From contig JAGGNK010003335.1 in NCBI GenBank assembly GCA_017590115.1, positions 15,128,494 through 15,192,493 of the forward strand: a stretch of 64,000 bases of DNA, read 5' to 3'. Source of the DNA: Montifringilla adamsi (lineage: Eukaryota > Chordata > Aves > Passeriformes > Passeridae). Below the pieces are notes generated by a model. It was not told where the DNA came from. It ran no database searches and saw only the letters and a list, made by a program, of their open reading frames with translations. The number at the start of each line of letters is the position of its first letter. Within the stretch, counting starts at the first letter, position 1. The translations under genes and the position numbers were made by a program. This document shows, one piece after another, positions 16,901-28,201 of the stretch.

Positions 16901-17565
16901 GGTGAGTCAAGCAAATGGAATAATAAGTGGAATATCTGAGACACTGGGAAGTGTTTGCTCAGCTGCAGTGACAGCCTCAGTCCCATACTGTTTTTTGTTT
17001 GCAGATGCAGCTTTTACAGACCGTGGCTATAGAACAGATTAAATATTGTTTGAAAAAGTGATCAGAGATTTTGTTTGCAACAGTGCTGTAGCTCTTCTCC
17101 AAATATTGGAAGGATTTTAAATTGGTTTGTATTGATAATGGCACTGTAATGCCTTTCCTTGCTTGTACAGATCATCAGTGGTTTAATGTGCTTATTCCCA
17201 AGGGATGCAGTGACTGAAAAGAAGAGATTAAGATAAACCTTAAAGAATGTTTTGTGGGGGAAAATTGTATTTCCTTTGAGCAGGTTTTGTGCAAGGCCTT
17301 GGCTTGTATTTGTCAGTGCTGCTGTGAGCAGTGGGCACGGCCAGATCCCTGCCTGCCACACTCTGAGCCCCAGGGCAGAGAGAACTGCTGCTGTGAGCAG
17401 TGGGCAAGAGCCTTTCTGAAAAGGGGGTACCCCCCATTCCTGTGTCCCTGGGGCTGGGCTGCTGGGCTGTGCCCCCCATCCCTGTGTTCCAGCAGGGCCC
17501 TGGGGCTGCAGCTCCAACCCAAAGTTTCCCCTTCCAGCTGGGAATGGAAATGGGGACACCTGGGG
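13919..17565. other. Intron, no recognised element
   Basis: Mixed composition. AT-rich patches lie at 14240-14520 and 14730-14870. An ATGCAAAT octamer is present at 15524-15531, and a patch at 15880-15975 (GATAATGAGCATTTTCCATAA) looks unlike the flanks. No gene, RNA or transposon recognised. Confidence 0.4.
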
Positions 17566-17835
17566 TGTGCCCTGCCCTGGGCTCTGTGTGTCCTGTCCTG
17601 GGCTGTGCCCTGCCCTGGGCTGTGCCCTGGGCTCTGTGTGCCCTGCCCTGCCCTGGGCTCTGTGTGCCCTGCCCTGGGCTGTGTGTGCCCTGCCCTGGGC
17701 TGTGCCCTGCCCTGGGCTCTGTGTGCCCTGTCCTGGGCTGTGCCCTGTCCTGGGCTGTGCCCTGCTCTTGTCTGTGCCCTGCCCTGGGCTGTGTGTGCTG
17801 TGCCCTGGGCTCTGTGTGTCCTGCCCTGCCCGGGG
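17566..17835. repeat. CCCTGGGCTGTGTG-type minisatellite
   Basis: Irregular array of GCCCTGCCCTGGGCTGTGCC and GGGCTCTGTGTGCCCTG variants. It produces long spurious reading frames on both strands. Confidence 0.92.
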
Positions 17836-19049
17836 CCGTGTGTGCTGCTGTGCTCTCGGTGGCTGGGCTGGCACAGCCAGCTCTGTCCTGCTCTGTGCCA
17901 GCCAGCACAGGGACACAGCCACTCCAGAGCCATCCAGCTGGTAAATGCAGCAGGACACCGTTTGCCAGAAGCTGTTTGGATGTACAGGAGTCACATCTTT
18001 ACTGAGCTGTTCTGAGCACGTCCACCTGGATGCAGCCTCACACAGAGCAGGCTCCTTCTGCAGGACAGGGACGTGGCCCGTGTGTCCCCAGAGCAGCTGC
18101 TCCACGTGACAGCCCCTGCTCACAGCCCCTGAGCTGATGTGCTCCAGCCACGAGCTCCTGAGGGAAATGCATGAACCTGTGTGTGCCTGCAGGACCAGGA
18201 TTGCTGAGCCCACCCACCAGTGGGGCTAAAATCATCTCAGTGAGACCTTTACTGGGTTTGCAGCCTTGGTAGCTGCAGTTTGGGCTGGTGTGCATTGCAC
18301 ACCCTGACAGCAGTGTGCCAAATGACACAGTGACACCTGTGTCACTGGGACCATCCAAAGCCACCGGAAACACTTCTGCTTTCTACAGCAAGGCAAGGTC
18401 TCCTTGGTTGTGGAGCTGCTGGTTAAATGCAGGGTGGCACAAACCTGTCTTGTCACTGTGGTTTCTGCTCCATGCCCTCGGCTCTGGGCAGCTGGATGGG
18501 GACAAAGCTCAGCTCAGGCCAGGCTCAGGAGCAGCCCAGGAGCTGGCAGTGCCGTGTGGATGTGACACCGGCTTTGTTTACTGCAGTAAAAATACAACAA
18601 AACCCCCACATAACCAATATTTCAGCTGATCAGAACTGGTTTATTTGTTGGTTTTTATTGATGCTCTGATCTCTGGTGAGAAAATAATTGGCTTAAGCAG
18701 CAGAAGCCTATTCCATCTAAACCCCGTGACAGCTTTGTTCAGTGACAGCAGTAGGTGACCCTGCTCTGGGTAAACAAACAAACACTCTCACTTATGTACC
18801 AATTATGTGTTATGGAATGGAAACTCTGAAGTACCCGCTTTACTCTGCTCTAATTATTGTGCTGCCTCCCCGCATATGTCTGCTCTTGGTTAATTGCAGT
18901 TTTTAAACTTTGGATTGCACTCTGGGGTATGGGCTGGTCAGAGCTCTGTGGGAGGGCAGCCGTGCCTGGCAGCAGCTGGACATGTGGGTACATATTTCAG
19001 TGTATTTATATATTTCAGTGTATTTCTATATATTTTATAGATCCACGTT

Positions 19050-19194
19050 TAGCCCTGGCATTGGCTCAGCTGGGCAGAGCATGGTGCTGATGATGCCAAG
19101 GCTGTGGGCTCAGTCCCTGTGTGGGCATCCACCCCAAGGCTGGACCCGATCACTTGTGGGTCACTTCCAGCTCAGAATATTCTGGGATTTATCA
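19050..19194 (+). mobile_element. TguSINE1-type SINE (tRNA-Ile head, CR1 tail)
   Basis: The head contains degenerate tRNA-Ile landmarks in order: an A box (TTGGCTCAGCTGGGCAGAGC), an anticodon-arm region (GGTGCTGATGATGCCAAGG; GAT in the anticodon position) and a B box (GTGGGCTCAGTCCCTGTGT). The tail (CACTTCCAGCTCAGAATATTCTGGG) resembles the CR1 3' end. SINEs of this structure, mobilised by CR1, are known from passerines. It is degenerate and not a functional tRNA gene. Confidence 0.85.
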
Positions 19195-19202
19195 AACGTT
19201 GG

Positions 19203-19242
19203 GCTTGATGGTCTTTCCAGCCTTGCTGTTCTCTGGTTTCCC
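19203..19242 (+). mobile_element. Short CR1 tail next to the SINE
   Basis: TTGGGCTTGATGGTCTTTCC followed by AGCCTTGCTGTTCTCTG matches the end of CR1 (TTGATGATCTTTAAGGTC type). It may be part of the same insertion or an older neighbour. Confidence 0.55.
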
Positions 19243-19739
19243 TTTCAGCCACCCCTGGGGAGCACAGGGCAGGGTGAGCTGTTTTGCCCAGGCCCAGGCA
19301 GGGCCAGGAGGGTGCAGAGGCCACCCCAGTCCCTGCCCACTCCATGGCAGTGCCAGGGCAGGGTGGCAGCAGTGCCAGCACCCCGGCAGGTCACAGCCCG
19401 AGCCACTGGGTACAGTGAAGTTATGTGAACTGAACAGGGAAGGACTCATCTTCTAAAAATAAATGACTTTGTTTCCGCAGGTGATTTATTTTTGATGGAT
19501 GGCTCAATGTTTGTGCAGCAGCAGGACAGAGCCAAGGGGCACAGGAGGCTCCTGGGAGGGAGGCAGGGCTGCAGCTCTCCTCCTGGCTGGAGTGGGCACT
19601 TCTCGCTGCTTTGGGTGTTTATGCAGGGATTTTCCACCTGTTTACTTTACAGACTAACTGAACTTGAGAGGTTTTCTGTAAAGAGTAGGTCCTGAGCCTG
19701 TTTTCGTAACCTGGAGACACACAAGATACATTCCTGTGG

Positions 19740-19812
19740 TTGTCCTGTGCAGGGCCGGGAGCTGGACTTTGATGATCCTTGTGGCTCCCTTCCAACTCAA
19801 GATATTCTATAA
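19740..19812 (+). mobile_element. CR1 3' tail
   Basis: GGAGCTGGACTTTGATGATC, then CCTTGTGGCTCCCTTCCAAC and TCAAGATATTCTATAAC match the canonical CR1 3' terminus. Confidence 0.85.
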
Positions 19813-20270
19813 CTTTAAGTTTTATTTCCTTATGATTTTGCTATATGATCATCTGAGTCATTCTGCAGACCGAAGACATTTGATTCTCAGATGAGAACAC
19901 AAAGAGCAGTGTAGAAATCCAATTTTCTGTTAAGATAATCTGCAGACACGTACAGTTGCTCCCTGAGGAAGCCCAAGGTAGAGGAGCTGGAGAAGAGAAG
20001 CTGAGTGTCCCTCTCCTTGCAGGGCAGTGCCAGTGAGCCATTGTCACCCAGCTGGGTGTTGGGCAGCTCCAGCTGAGCCCTGCAGAGCCCCCGGCCCTCC
20101 GAGGGTCTCTGTCCCAAGCCAGGGTCCCTCAGAGCCCTGGGCAGGAGTGCTCAGCCCCCTGAGCCTCTCCCAAAGCCATCCCAGACCTTCCCAGCTCTCC
20201 CTCTAAGCCACAGTGAGAGATTTCTGTCCTCACCGCAGTCCAGCAGGGCTGGGCTGTCTCTCAGAAGCAG

Positions 20271-20500
20271 TTTTGTTAGACCTGTACTTGCATCTCTCAT
20301 TCCCCCTCCAGTGTGAACGTTCCTCAGATAACACAGCTCACATGAAAAGACTTCTTCACATTCTTTAAGTGCACATTAAAATGCAAATCGGCCTTCTTAT
20401 TAAAGACTTCTGGAAGTTCTCTGACAACACATTTAAATGCAAATCAGTGAAACGTAGACTCAATATTAAAATCCAAACAATTACTTGATCCACATGCTGA
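20271..20500. promoter_or_regulatory. Candidate enhancer with two POU octamers
   Basis: AT-rich block with two perfect ATGCAAAT octamers, at 20381-20388 and 20437-20444. Each sits in a nearly identical 17-bp context (ACATTAAAATGCAAATC and ACATTTAAATGCAAATC) 56 bp apart. The octamer is the known site of POU-domain factors. Enhancer function is inference; conservation cannot be tested here. Confidence 0.4.
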
Positions 20501-20636
20501 AATGAAAGTGGGAGCACATTGTGTGTCTCCAGAAAAGCAGTGGCCTTTCAGCAGCAGCTCTGGGGTGGGCTGCCCTGGCTTTGCCAGGGGTCACCGAGCT
20601 CTACTGCCCCACCACGGGGTGGCACAGGCCCAGAGC

Positions 20637-20838
20637 TGTCCCTGTGACACACAGGGACACACAGACCCAGAGCTGTGACACACAGGGTCAGGGTTGTCCC
20701 TGTGACACTCAGGCCCAGAGCTGTCCCTGTGACACTCAGGCCCAGAGCTGTGACACTCAGGCCCAGAGCTGTCCCTGTCACACTCAGGCCCAGAGCTGTC
20801 CCTGTGACACTCAGGCCCAGAGCTGTCCCTGTCACACA
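20637..20838. repeat. 21/27-bp minisatellite
   Basis: Alternating long and short units of CCCAGAGCTGTCCCTGTGAC and ACTCAGG; short units lack TCCCTG. Confidence 0.94.
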
Positions 20839-22425
20839 GCTCCCAGCGTGGGTCCGTGCTGCGGTGCCCAGCTGGCACTGGTGGGACACCAGCTCCTCTC
20901 TGTGCCTGGTTTGGATGTCCCCCATGTGCAGTCCCGGGAGCAGCCAGGCTCTGGGGCTCTCCGGGCAGGTGTGGGCTCATCAGCATCCAGGAGATGAAGT
21001 GGCAGTGTGGGAGGCAGCACAGACCATTAAATTCCCCTTAATAAGTAAGAAGCCGTAGCTGGATTTTGAATTTCTCCTCAAATGAGGTTAAAGCTCTACC
21101 CCAGCCAAAGTGCTGGTAATTATCTGATGGCGTTTTAGTGGCCACGGGCTGAGGCCAGTTCTAAAAGCTCGGGGTGTCAGGGGAGGCAGCTCAGCTGAGC
21201 ACATCAGATCTGCCTCATTTCAAAGTGTGAGAATCCATTAGGAGCAACAGGCTTTAACTCTCTTTAAATCTGAATGAGGCCCTCTTGCTTTGGCTCTGCA
21301 GTGCTCCTGGCACTCCTCAAGAGGAGCAGAAGGTGCTTTTCCACCCCTCTTTGTTCCCCTCTCTGAATTCCTTGGGCTGTTTCTGCTCAGGCTGGCTCTC
21401 AGAGGTCAGTGGGTGACCCTCAGGGTGTGACAGAAGCGTTTCTGTGCTGGGGCTTTTCTCCTGTTTGTCTCAGACTTTCCTTTTGGAATATGGCTGCTTT
21501 GTCTGAAAATATCACGTTTTACATCTCAGCCAATGATGACTGGGGGACAGGGAAGGTACTCCAGGAATATGGGACCCAGGTACTTGGGAAAAGCACTGCA
21601 GAGGGAGGGCTTAGAGGAACCGCCCCTTGTGACCCTCAGGTCCTTCACAGTGCTTGCAATCATTTGCTTGATTGAGCTGAGGGGACAGGGGACACTGCAG
21701 GGTCACTCCTCTCACTTGGCCAGGTCAGGTTTCATTGCTGGCTGGTGTGTATCCACACCTGAGGCTTCTCCAAGACAAAAAGGGGATTCTTTTCTCTCCT
21801 GAATCGGAGATCCCACAAACAAGCTTTGCCAACACCAACATTTTATTTATTTGGGGTGTTTAGGGATCTGAAGCTCTGCTTTTGTTTGGATCTTTTATGC
21901 CATTTCATGTGCTAATCAGGGCTTTTTAACTTGACTCTGTCACTCAAAAGCTTCTTGATGATGATGAGCAAAATTAAGCTGTTTCACTGCTGAGTGTGTA
22001 TCATCAGTGAATTTTAATTTTAAAGGAAAAAGTGAGAATTTTTCCATTTTTAAAAGTATGACTATTTTATAAAGGACTCATAGTGGTTTTAGTTAATCTT
22101 CTAAGTAAAATGGAATCCAAAGTACAAAAAGGATCTGGTTGTTTCCTCTCCTCCACATGCCATTTATTACATGAAAATAAATGTCATACCCAAGTAGATG
22201 TGAGTGATGCACAAGGACAAGGTGTCCTGTAGCTGGGATCCATCAGTATTTGAGAAATGGAAAGAACGGGAAGTGTTTCAGCTGCTGATGCTCATGGGCT
22301 CCTTGTCTCTGCCCCACACTTGATTGCAAATATTTCAGTGTTGGGGAAATCGAAGATCAGGTCATGAACTGGAAATGAAAATGAATTGTATATGGAGCGG
22401 GTGGAGGCTTGGGAAAAAGGGGAAG
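20839..22425. other. Intron, AT-rich from 21.8 kb
   Basis: No recognised gene or transposon. The stretch 21820-22210 is AT-rich, with runs such as GAATTTTAATTTTAAAGG, and is a candidate conserved noncoding block. Confidence 0.4.
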
Positions 22426-22580
22426 AATCCCAGAATCCCTGAGGCTGGAAAAGCCCTCCAAGGTCACCCAGTCCCAGCTGTGCCCCATGCCCACCCTGTC
22501 CCCAGCTCCAGGAGCTCCGTGGACACTCCAGGATGGGGATCCCACCCTCCCTAGGCAGCCCCTCCAAGGCCTGTAGGAGG
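22426..22580 (-). mobile_element. CR1 fragment, 5'-truncated
   Basis: GAATCCCAGAATCCCTGAGG, CTGGAAAAGCCCTCCAAGG, TCACCCAGTCCCAGCTGTGC, then GGACACTCCAGGATGGGGAT follow the reversed CR1 3' end in order. Same subfamily appearance as the copy at 10745. Confidence 0.88.
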
Positions 22581-22659
22581 TCCTGGAGTGTGCAGAGGGA
22601 TCCGGAGCTGCTCCCGTGTGAAAGCACAGAGAAAGCTGGCTGGAGATCCCGGGACAGCC

Positions 22660-23213
22660 GGGAGGAGGAGGAGCAGGGCTCTGGGCAGCCCAGGAGGGCT
22701 GGGGGATGGAGGAAGAGGAGGAGGAGGGCTCTGGGCAGCCCAGAAGGGGGTCAGGGATGGAGGAGGAGGAGGAGGAGGGCTCTGGGCAGCCCAGGAGGGG
22801 CTGGGGATGGAGGAGGAGGAGGAGCAGGGCTCTGGGCAGCCCAGAAGGGGCTCAGGGATGGAGGAGGAGGAGCAGCAGGGCTCTGGGCAGCCCAGGAGGG
22901 GCTGGGGATGGAGGAGGAGGAGGAGGAGGGCTCTGGGCAGCCCAGGAGGGCTGGGGGATGGAGGAGGAGGAGGAGGAGGGATCTGGGCAGCCCAGAAGGG
23001 GGTCAGGGATGGAGGAGGAGGAGGAGGAGGGCTCTGGGCAGCCCAGGAGGGCTGGGGATGGAGGAGGAGGAGGAGGAGGGCTCTGGGCAGCCCAGGAGGG
23101 CTGGGGGATGGAGGAGGAGGAGGAGGAGGGCTCTGGGCAGCCCAGGAGGGGCTGGGGATGGAGGAAGAGGAGGAGCAGGGCTCTGGGCAGCCCAGGAGGA
23201 GCTCAGGGATGCT
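22660..23213. repeat. About 51-bp purine-rich minisatellite, 11 copies
   Basis: Each unit has a GGAGGAGGAGGAGGAGG core followed by GCTCTGGGCAGCCC. The strand bias (G and A on +) is marked. Unit lengths vary between about 48 and 52 bp. It supports overlapping open frames on both strands (Glu-rich and Pro/Ser-rich) that are artefacts of the repeat. Confidence 0.95.
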
Positions 23214-24081
23214 CCTGCGGCTCCTCTGGCCCTGGGCCCGGGCTGGGTCCATCCGACTCGGAGGGTTTTGCTCCGATGGGGAGCAGCCAGGCTCAATTCC
23301 TGCCCCTTGTCCCCCCACGGGCCGGCAGTGCGGGGAATGGTGCAGGGGTTTGGGAATGGTGGGGACGGTCCCTCCTGTCCTGCCCGATGGCCCAAGGAGC
23401 CCCGAGCTGCTCCTCTCGGCGCCCTCCTGCCTGCAGGGATCTGTGCTCCGGGACAGGGCTCTGGCTTTCACAGCCTCAGCAGCGAGGGGGAACCGCCTGT
23501 GCCGCTGCAATCCCTGACATGTGCTCTTTATTTTGGGCTTAAGAAGCCTGCAAAATCAGCTCCCCGGCAATCCCTCAGCACAATGCTCCTTCCTGCAGCC
23601 TACAGCGCAAATCAGACTGGAAAACCGCGTTATTCCTGAGCTGTTTGTCCATGGGCTTTGTTGCTAAGTTGATGCTTTCTCATTCAGAAGGAGACAGAAA
23701 TGCAAAGTGCCGTTTTCCGTGGGTGCTCGGATCCGTGTGGAGAACATCTGCTTCCCACCAGCAGCGCTTGCCTCAGCTCGGTTCTGCTCCCTGCTCGGCC
23801 CCCACACTCTGTACCACGCTGGGAGTGGTTCTGAGCCCTGGGAATGTGCAGCAGTGCCCGGGAAGAGCCCCTGAGGGGTGCGGGCACTGCCGGGGCTCAG
23901 CCACCCGGCCCGGCACGCTGGAACGGGAGCGGCTCGGGGGCTTGGTCACGGCCGGACGGGGCTGCGGGGGCTCAGGGCTCGGCTCCTCTCTTCCCTGAGC
24001 GCGTTTCTCATGTCCTTCTTTTAGAAGTGCTCCTCTACAAGAGCTGCGGAGCGTTTGCCGCTGCGGGGGCTCAGCCGCGCT
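23214..24081. other. Intron, partly CpG-rich, no recognised gene
   Basis: Composition rises in CpG from about 23870 to 23990 and then continues into the 24-bp repeat. No transposon recognised. Confidence 0.4.
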
Positions 24082-24420
24082 CTGCCCGAGCAGCGCTGCC
24101 CGAGCATCCCTGGGTGCCCCTGCCCGAGCATCCCTCGGTGCCCCTGCCCGAGCATCCCTGGGTGCCCCTGCCCGAGCATCTCTGGGTGCCCCTGCCCGAG
24201 CATCCCTGGGTGCCACTGCCCGAGCATCCCTGGGTGCCACTACCCGAGCATTCCTCGGTGCCACTGCCCGAGCATCCCTGGGTGCCACTGCCCGAGCATC
24301 CCCCGGTGCCGCCGCCCGAGCATCCCCCGGTGCCGCCGCCCGACCCTGCCCGGGCTGTGCCCGCCGCACTCCCTGCTGGGCTCCTCGGTTCCCTCCCTCC
24401 CCTCTCCCTGTGACCCCTTT
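23870..24420. promoter_or_regulatory. Intronic CpG-rich block including a tandem repeat
   Basis: Frequent CpG dinucleotides, compared with their scarcity in most of the intron. Much of the block is the 24-bp repeat, so the CpG count may come from repeat expansion, not from an active island. I see no TATA box. Confidence 0.35.
24082..24345. repeat. 24-bp minisatellite, about 11 copies
   Basis: Unit CTGCCCGAGCATCCCTGGGT plus GCCC. As 24 is a multiple of 3, each frame gives a constant 8-residue repeat (for example PEHPWVPL). No start context or neighbouring exon supports translation. Confidence 0.95.
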
Positions 24421-25649
24421 GTCCCCAAGTCAGCTCTCCACGTGCCCGTTCCCCCTCCCCGTTGCCCTGCTCTCGCTTTCCCCTGTGGTGCAGTGAAAGA
24501 TATTTCCATTTTCCTATTGAATTTCCACTCTGTGCTTGACCCAGCTTAGGAAGCTGCTGCCCTTGGGCTGCGCTGAGATTTCGGGGCAGAAGGCCAGCAC
24601 AGGGCCCGGATCTCTGTGCCCAGCTCCCCTCTCCTGCCGCCGTGGGAAAGGTGTTCCTCCCCAGAAAGTGCCCAGCCCCTCGACGTGCCCTGGAAAACAC
24701 AACCCAAACACATTTTCCTTAATGATCCCCGAGCAGCAGTCAATATCTAACAGTAGCTCGTGCAAGCTGCTTTCTGGGCTCCGAGGAGAATTCCTAAAGA
24801 AACAGTTTGTAGGAAATGTATCGGAAAATTAACTTTGTGTTCATCAACACATCGTTAACGGCTTTCTCACTCCAACAATCAAATGTCCCTGATTGTTCCC
24901 ATCTCGGGGAAAGGTGAGGGCTGGCACCAGGCAATCTGTTCTCGCACCATTTGCTCGTGGCAGTGCTGGTCCCGGGGGACTGCAGGTTCCTGATGGGGGG
25001 GCAGTGCAGGAAAAGGCATCTGCTGTGTTCCTGAGCCTGTTTACAGCACCGAGTCCCAAATCTCTATGGGCTGGAAGTGATGAATTTTTTTCAAATTTGT
25101 TTTTACAAGAAACAGGCATCATTCATGATTCCCTTTTGCCGTTCTCAGTTTTCCTTGCCTCTCCTTCCCAGTCTCCTCAGCCAGCCAGTGCAGCTTTTCA
25201 TCTCCTCCTGTGTTTTCTGGCATCTCTTCATTCTGTGTCAGCCTCCTCTGCTGCACCAAGAACATAATTTTTTATTCTGTTTGGTTTTGGGTGCTGGTCC
25301 CCAACTGTATGATTTGCTAAAGGAGCCAAAGTTTAGTTTTTCTTTTACTTGCCTGGCATCCATGTGAATTCAAACCACCCCCACCACCCCCACCCAGATT
25401 TTTGAGTCATGAGTGAGTTGCCTGGGAGCCTGTGACTGCTCTGCACTGCTCGCTGTAGTAGTGACAGCCAGAACTGTGGGATGGCTTGGCTGCTGGTCCC
25501 CAGAGCCACCCCGGGAGCTGGCAGGGCTGCTGCTCTCAGGGACAAGGGCCTGCAGCTCCTTCCCCACAGTCACTGCTCTGGGCTCAGCAGGAGGCTCTCC
25601 CCAGCAGCCCAGGGGGAACCACACTTCCCACAAGGGTCTCCAGGGCAAC
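24346..25649. other. Intron, candidate conserved patch near 24.75-24.90 kb
   Basis: The patch 24745-24900 (AAAATTAACTTTGTGTTCATC and CATCGTTAACGGC) differs in composition from its neighbours and could be regulatory. No gene recognised. Confidence 0.4.
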
Positions 25650-25797
25650 AGCCATGGATGCTCCAGCCCTGGGAGTGCCCAAGGCCAGGCTGCAGCAGCC
25701 TGGGACAGTGGAAGGTGTCCCTGACATGGCAGGGCTGGAATGGGATGAGGGTCAAGGTTCCTTCCAACCCAGACCAGGCTGGGACTCTGTGATAACC
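25650..25797 (+). mobile_element. CR1 3' fragment
   Basis: GGATGCTCCAGCCCTGGGAG, GGACAGTGGAAGGTGTCCCT, ATGGCAGGGCTGGAATGGGA, then GGTTCCTTCCAACCCAGACC and GGGACTCTGTGAT follow the CR1 3' end. Confidence 0.88.
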
Positions 25798-26925
25798 CCA
25801 TTTCAGGAGAGAGGAAGGAGCTAGAGAAGTTATGGTTGTGAGGAAGAGGAGGCAGAGAAAGGGTTTGCAGGGGGACCCTGAGGTGACACCTGGGGCTGTG
25901 ACCTTCCCCAGGATCTTCTGGCAGTGTGTGAATGGCAGGAGGGAGGAGCAGCCAAAGAGAAGAGTTCAGTAATGATGGAGATGGGATTTTACCAGGGAAT
26001 AGCAGAGAGGGCACCTTCAGTCCTTGGGCCAAAGAATGGCAGGGCGTGGGTGCAGCCAGGCCATCCCAGCTGAGGATGATGCCCAGAACAGGACTGAGTT
26101 ATCTGTGAGATCAGGCTGCTGGGCCCAGCCACGAGAGAGGAATGTGTGGGAAGAGAGAGGGCAGTGTCCCCAGCCCTGCAGGACAGAGCTCCCCAGGGTG
26201 CCTGGATTTGGGGCTTGACTGAAGGAGAGGTGTGTGGAGCTGAAAGATGCATCTGTGAGTCATCAGCACAGAACTGTTAATTAAAGATGTGTTGAGGGAT
26301 GAAATTACGCAGAAACGAATGAGGAGCAAAGACAAACAGGGCAGTGTGAGAGCTGCACAGGAAGCTGAGGGAGCTGTGGGAGAGGGGTCTCCAAATGATG
26401 GATTTCAGGAGGGGTTTCGTGTCAGGATGTGGAGTCTGGGGTAGAGGAGCTGCCTGAAGCCCCGTGCTGGAGCTTTGCCAGAGGTGCCTCCTCTCCTGTG
26501 GGCACAGCAGGGCCAGGAGAGGCTCCAGCAGCGTGTGCTGGCCAGGACTGGCACTGGAGCTTGGCTGGGAGGGAAAGATAGGACAGCTCACAGCTGAGAC
26601 AGCCTCTGCAGCTGCTGGAGAAAACAGGGACCGTGCAGAAGCAGACGAGGTGTGGGGTGACAGGGACACTGCTCCCCTGGCAGTGGGCTAGCTGGGGCAG
26701 TGGGGGAGTGGAGCTGTGATGGGAAAAGAGGGGGCAGAGGAATGCAGTGGAGGGAATCAGCCTGGCCATGGACTTGGTATGGGATACCTGTCCCTGGGCA
26801 GGAGCAGGTGCTGCCAGCCTGGTGCTCATTTGCATTTTAACTGCATTTTCCCTCGAGGGAGAACACACCAGGTAATCTCCTGTTTTGCTTATTCTGACAT
26901 TATAAAGGGAATAACAATAGGGTAA

Positions 26926-26964
<39 letters not shown>

Positions 26965-27108
26965 ATTAATTTTCAAACAGTATTTGCCTTTCTGTTGATA
27001 GTACTGACAACTCCCAGGCACCTTCCAATTACAGCATTCGTGACTTCCCTTTGCCTCAGCTCCCGTGGCAGTCCCTGGAACAGGATCACCTGCAGCATCA
27101 GCCACCAG
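25798..27108. other. Intron, contains a 35-bp poly(A) run
   Basis: No recognised gene. The poly(A) run at 26927-26961 is listed separately. Confidence 0.4.
26927..26961 (+). repeat. A35 homopolymer
   Basis: An uninterrupted run of 35 A after GGTAAC. Bird CR1 elements lack poly(A) tails, so this is either simple slippage or the tail of a retrocopy, but the sequence upstream matches no gene I recognise. Confidence 0.95.
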
Positions 27109-27287
27109 CTGGTCACCTCCCACTGCTCCCCAGTAACCTTCCCCTGCTCCCCAGTAACCTCCCACTGCTCCCCTGGTCACCTCCCCCTGCTCCCCAGTAA
27201 CCTCCCCCTGCTCCCCTGGTCACCTCCCACTGCTCCCCTGGTCACCTCCCACTGCTCCCCAGTAACCTCCCCCTGCTCCCCCTGCTC
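27109..27287. repeat. 21-bp minisatellite
   Basis: Units alternate GGTCACCTCCCACTGCTCCC and AGTAACCTCCCCCTGCTCCC, about 8 copies. Confidence 0.94.
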
Positions 27288-27414
27288 TGTGGGGAGTGTC
27301 CACGTGGGGAATGTGTGGGCTGAAGGAATCTCCAGCTTGTAGCAGTGTTGTCTCTGGCTGGAAACAGTGACCACACCAAGGGGTGGTGCTGAGCTGGGCC
27401 AGCAGTTTCTGTCT

Positions 27415-27642
27415 GGGCTTCGTGGGGTTGTTGGACACTTTGGGCATCAGGAAGAATTTCTTCCTGGAAGGGGTGTTTGGGCATTGCAGGGGCTGCCCAG
27501 GGAGGTTTGGATCCCCATCCCTGGAGTGTCCAAGGAGGTGGCACTCAGAGCTCTGGGCTGGGGACAGGGTGGGGATCAGGCACAGCTGGGACTGGATGGG
27601 CTGGGAGGGCTTTTCCAGCCTCAGGGATTCTGTGACTTTTAC
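27415..27642 (+). mobile_element. CR1 3' fragment
   Basis: TGGGCATCAGGAAGAATTTC, TTCCTGGAAGGGGTGTTTGG, GCCCAGGGAGGTTTGGATCC, CCTGGAGTGTCCAAGGAGG, then GGGAGGGCTTTTCCAGCCTC and GGGATTCTGTGAC: an ordered CR1 3' end on the + strand. Confidence 0.9.
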
Positions 27643-28199
27643 ATTCCTTTGTTTCTGAAGGGACAGGATGGGAGAGGACAGCAGGCCCTGGTGTGACAGG
27701 CTGACGTGGCTGTCCTGGCTCGGGGTCCCCGTTGTCCCCTGGGCTCAGGCGCTGTGCTGGGGACAGCAGTGCCTGGTGTCACCCGGGCTGGGCAGGCCTG
27801 CCATGTGCTCCTGCCTGCTGGCCCCAGGCGTGCCTGTGGCTGTTGTTCCACCTCGGCTCAGCTGAGCCCAGGGCGGGGCAGGGAAGGTGAACACGTCCCC
27901 AGTTTAACATCACAGACTCTCTTCTCTTTCACTGCTGTTTGGTTTGCATTTACAGCCCAAGGGGGTGCTCGGGGCCAGTGGATCTAAACACAGCAATCGG
28001 TGCCCGGTACCCTGCTCTGGGGAGGGCACAGGCAGCTCAGGCCTCGTGTGCTCCAAGGGCTCGAGGGCACCAGCAGGCTGTAGTGATGCCCCTTACCCTG
28101 GGCTCCCCTCCTGCACGCAGCCCCAGGCCCCTTCTCGTGTTTTTGGTGCCTCTAAGGGTGACCCGGGCAGGGTCTGGCTGTGCTGGGGGTCCTGGCAGA
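27643..28199. other. Intron, no recognised element
   Basis: GC-rich unique-looking sequence without a recognised feature. Confidence 0.35.
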
Positions 28200-28201
28200 C
28201 C

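Larger units (their letters stand above)
17836..20270. other. Intron around the SINE and CR1 tails
   Basis: Outside the SINE and CR1 tails no element is recognised. The patch 18600-18910 is AT-richer. No gene seen. Confidence 0.4.

Noticed and set aside
17062..18213. 383-residue open frame on the minus strand
   Set aside because: Its middle is the 17566-17835 minisatellite; the rest has no recognisable family.
19050..19125. Functional tRNA-Ile gene
   Set aside because: The boxes are mutated and the tail is CR1-like, so it is a SINE.
22533..23639. Overlapping frames of about 280-370 residues through the purine-rich repeat
   Set aside because: All frames are open because the unit lacks stop codons; no conserved domain.
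24082..24345. CRISPR array or repeat-protein gene
   Set aside because: Units are contiguous with no spacers, and nothing supports translation; it is a minisatellite in a vertebrate intron.
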